Shown piece by piece: positions 12,718-13,524 of a stretch of 13,524 nt of DNA (position 1 is its first letter; every line of letters begins with the position of its first letter). A model generated the notes under the pieces. That model saw only the letters and a program-made list of their open reading frames with translations, was not told the DNA's origin and made no database searches. The position numbers and the translations under genes are program-made. Source of the DNA: an uncultured Collinsella sp. (lineage in GTDB: Bacteria > Actinomycetota > Coriobacteriia > Coriobacteriales > Coriobacteriaceae); NCBI GenBank assembly GCA_959602875.1, contig CAUGVQ010000053.1:1-13524 (forward strand), read 5' to 3'.

Positions 12718-13524
12718 ATGAAACCCATCGTCGCCGTTGTCGGCCGACCCAACGTGGGCAAGTCCACGCTGGTCAACCGCATCGCGCAGACCGCTGACGC
12801 CATCGTGCACGAGAGCCGAGGCGTCACCCGTGACCGCAGCTACCATGACGCCGACTGGAACGGTCGCAGCTTCACCCTTATCGATACCGGCGGTATCGAG
12901 CCGCTCAAGAGCGACGACGTCTTTGCCGCCTCTATCCGCGACCAGGCGCTCGCCGGCGCCGAGGAGGCGGACGCCATCCTCTTTGTCACCGACGGCTCCG
13001 TCGGTGTTACGGAGGAGGACGAGACGGTTGCGCGCCTGCTCAAGCGTATCAAGAAGCCGACCTTCCTTCTGGTGAACAAACTCGACAACCCCGACCGCGA
13101 GCAGGAGCGCCTCTGGGAGTTCTATTCGCTCGGCGTGGGCGACCCCACCCCCATATCCGCCACCCACGGACACGGAACGGGCGATTTGCTCGACGACCTC
13201 ATCGCGGTGCTCCCCGAGGAGACCGAGGACGTGGACGAATATCCCGACTCGCTCGGCGTGGCCATCATCGGCCGCCCCAACGCCGGCAAGTCCTCGCTCT
13301 TCAACAAGATCATCGGCCGCGAGCGCTCCATCGTCTCTGACGTAGCGGGCACCACGCGCGATGCGATCGACACCATCGTCGAGCGCGACGGCCGCCGCTA
13401 CCGCCTGGTCGACACCGCCGGCATCCGCAAGAAGAGCACGGTCTACGAGAATATCGAGTACTACTCGATGGTGCGTGGCCTGCGTGCCATCGACCGCGCC
13501 GATGTGGCGCTGCTCGTCGTCGAC
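12718..13524 (+). CDS. der: Ribosome-assembly GTPase Der (EngA), 3' end beyond the window
   Basis: The first 269 codons are present and the gene runs off the window edge in frame. Der is an essential GTPase with two consecutive G domains and a KH-like C-terminal domain, needed to mature the 50S subunit. G domain 1 shows GRPNVGKS (9-16), the switch threonine in GVTRDR, DTGG (56-59) and NKLD (120-123). An acidic linker (EETEDVDEYPD) separates the domains. G domain 2 shows GRPNAGKS (185-192), GTTRDAIDT and DTAGIRKK (from 232); the cut comes just before the second NKxD. ATG 12718 lies 7 bases after AGGAG (12706-12710) and 31 bp after the DUF512 stop. The missing part would be the rest of G domain 2 and the KH-like domain. 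Confidence 0.96.
   Translation, partial: MKPIVAVVGRPNVGKSTLVNRIAQTADAIVHESRGVTRDRSYHDADWNGRSFTLIDTGGIEPLKSDDVFAASIRDQALAGAEEADAILFVTDGSVGVTEEDETVARLLKRIKKPTFLLVNKLDNPDREQERLWEFYSLGVGDPTPISATHGHGTGDLLDDLIAVLPEETEDVDEYPDSLGVAIIGRPNAGKSSLFNKIIGRERSIVSDVAGTTRDAIDTIVERDGRRYRLVDTAGIRKKSTVYENIEYYSMVRGLRAIDRADVALLVVD

Noticed and set aside
1..13524. CRISPR arrays, insertion sequences, toxin-antitoxin pairs, restriction or retron systems
   Set aside because: No regularly spaced repeats, transposase motifs or defence-gene signatures were seen on either strand.

Overview
The window looks like a chromosomal segment of a high-GC Gram-positive, most likely an actinobacterium of the Coriobacteriia (Collinsella/Olsenella-like). 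This is inferred from the GC-rich codon use of the core genes, the order scpA-scpB-rluB-cmk-plsC-ispH-DUF512-der, a LuxR-type regulator with an extra N-terminal helix-turn-helix, and a surface protein ending in an IPATGD sorting signal. No 16S rRNA or other direct taxonomic marker is present.

Region 1 (1-209) is a tRNA cluster: the 3' part of tRNA-Ala(GGC), an intrinsic terminator, a complete tRNA with a CAT anticodon (Met or lysidine-Ile), and a second terminator. Region 2 (210-3278) is an accessory islet between tRNA loci. It holds a two-domain LuxR-type regulator that is out of frame at a run of eight G, a 169-bp leader with two hairpins, and a secreted, wall-anchored surface protein. The first half of the surface gene has about 40-58% GC in sampled lines, and the second half about 62-72%. 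Region 3 (3279-3503) is tRNA-Val(CAC) with its own promoter and terminator.

Region 4 (3504-13524) is a dense, all-plus-strand core block. It starts with an ABC-F ATPase acting on the ribosome, a small membrane protein and an M50 site-2 protease. It continues with the condensin partners ScpA and ScpB, a 23S rRNA pseudouridine synthase, cytidylate kinase, a PlsC-type acyltransferase, IspH, a DUF512 radical-SAM-like protein, and the first 269 codons of the ribosome-assembly GTPase Der. Most neighbours overlap by 4-14 bp or lie within about 50 bp, which suggests operonic transcription and translational coupling. The shared theme is housekeeping: ribosome function, chromosome segregation, nucleotide supply, phospholipid and isoprenoid synthesis.

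The best candidate for an undescribed system is region 2: a regulator gene broken at a homopolymeric G tract, next to a surface-protein gene with a structured leader. This could be a phase-variable surface module, but a dead gene or a sequencing error in the G run would look the same in a single sequence.
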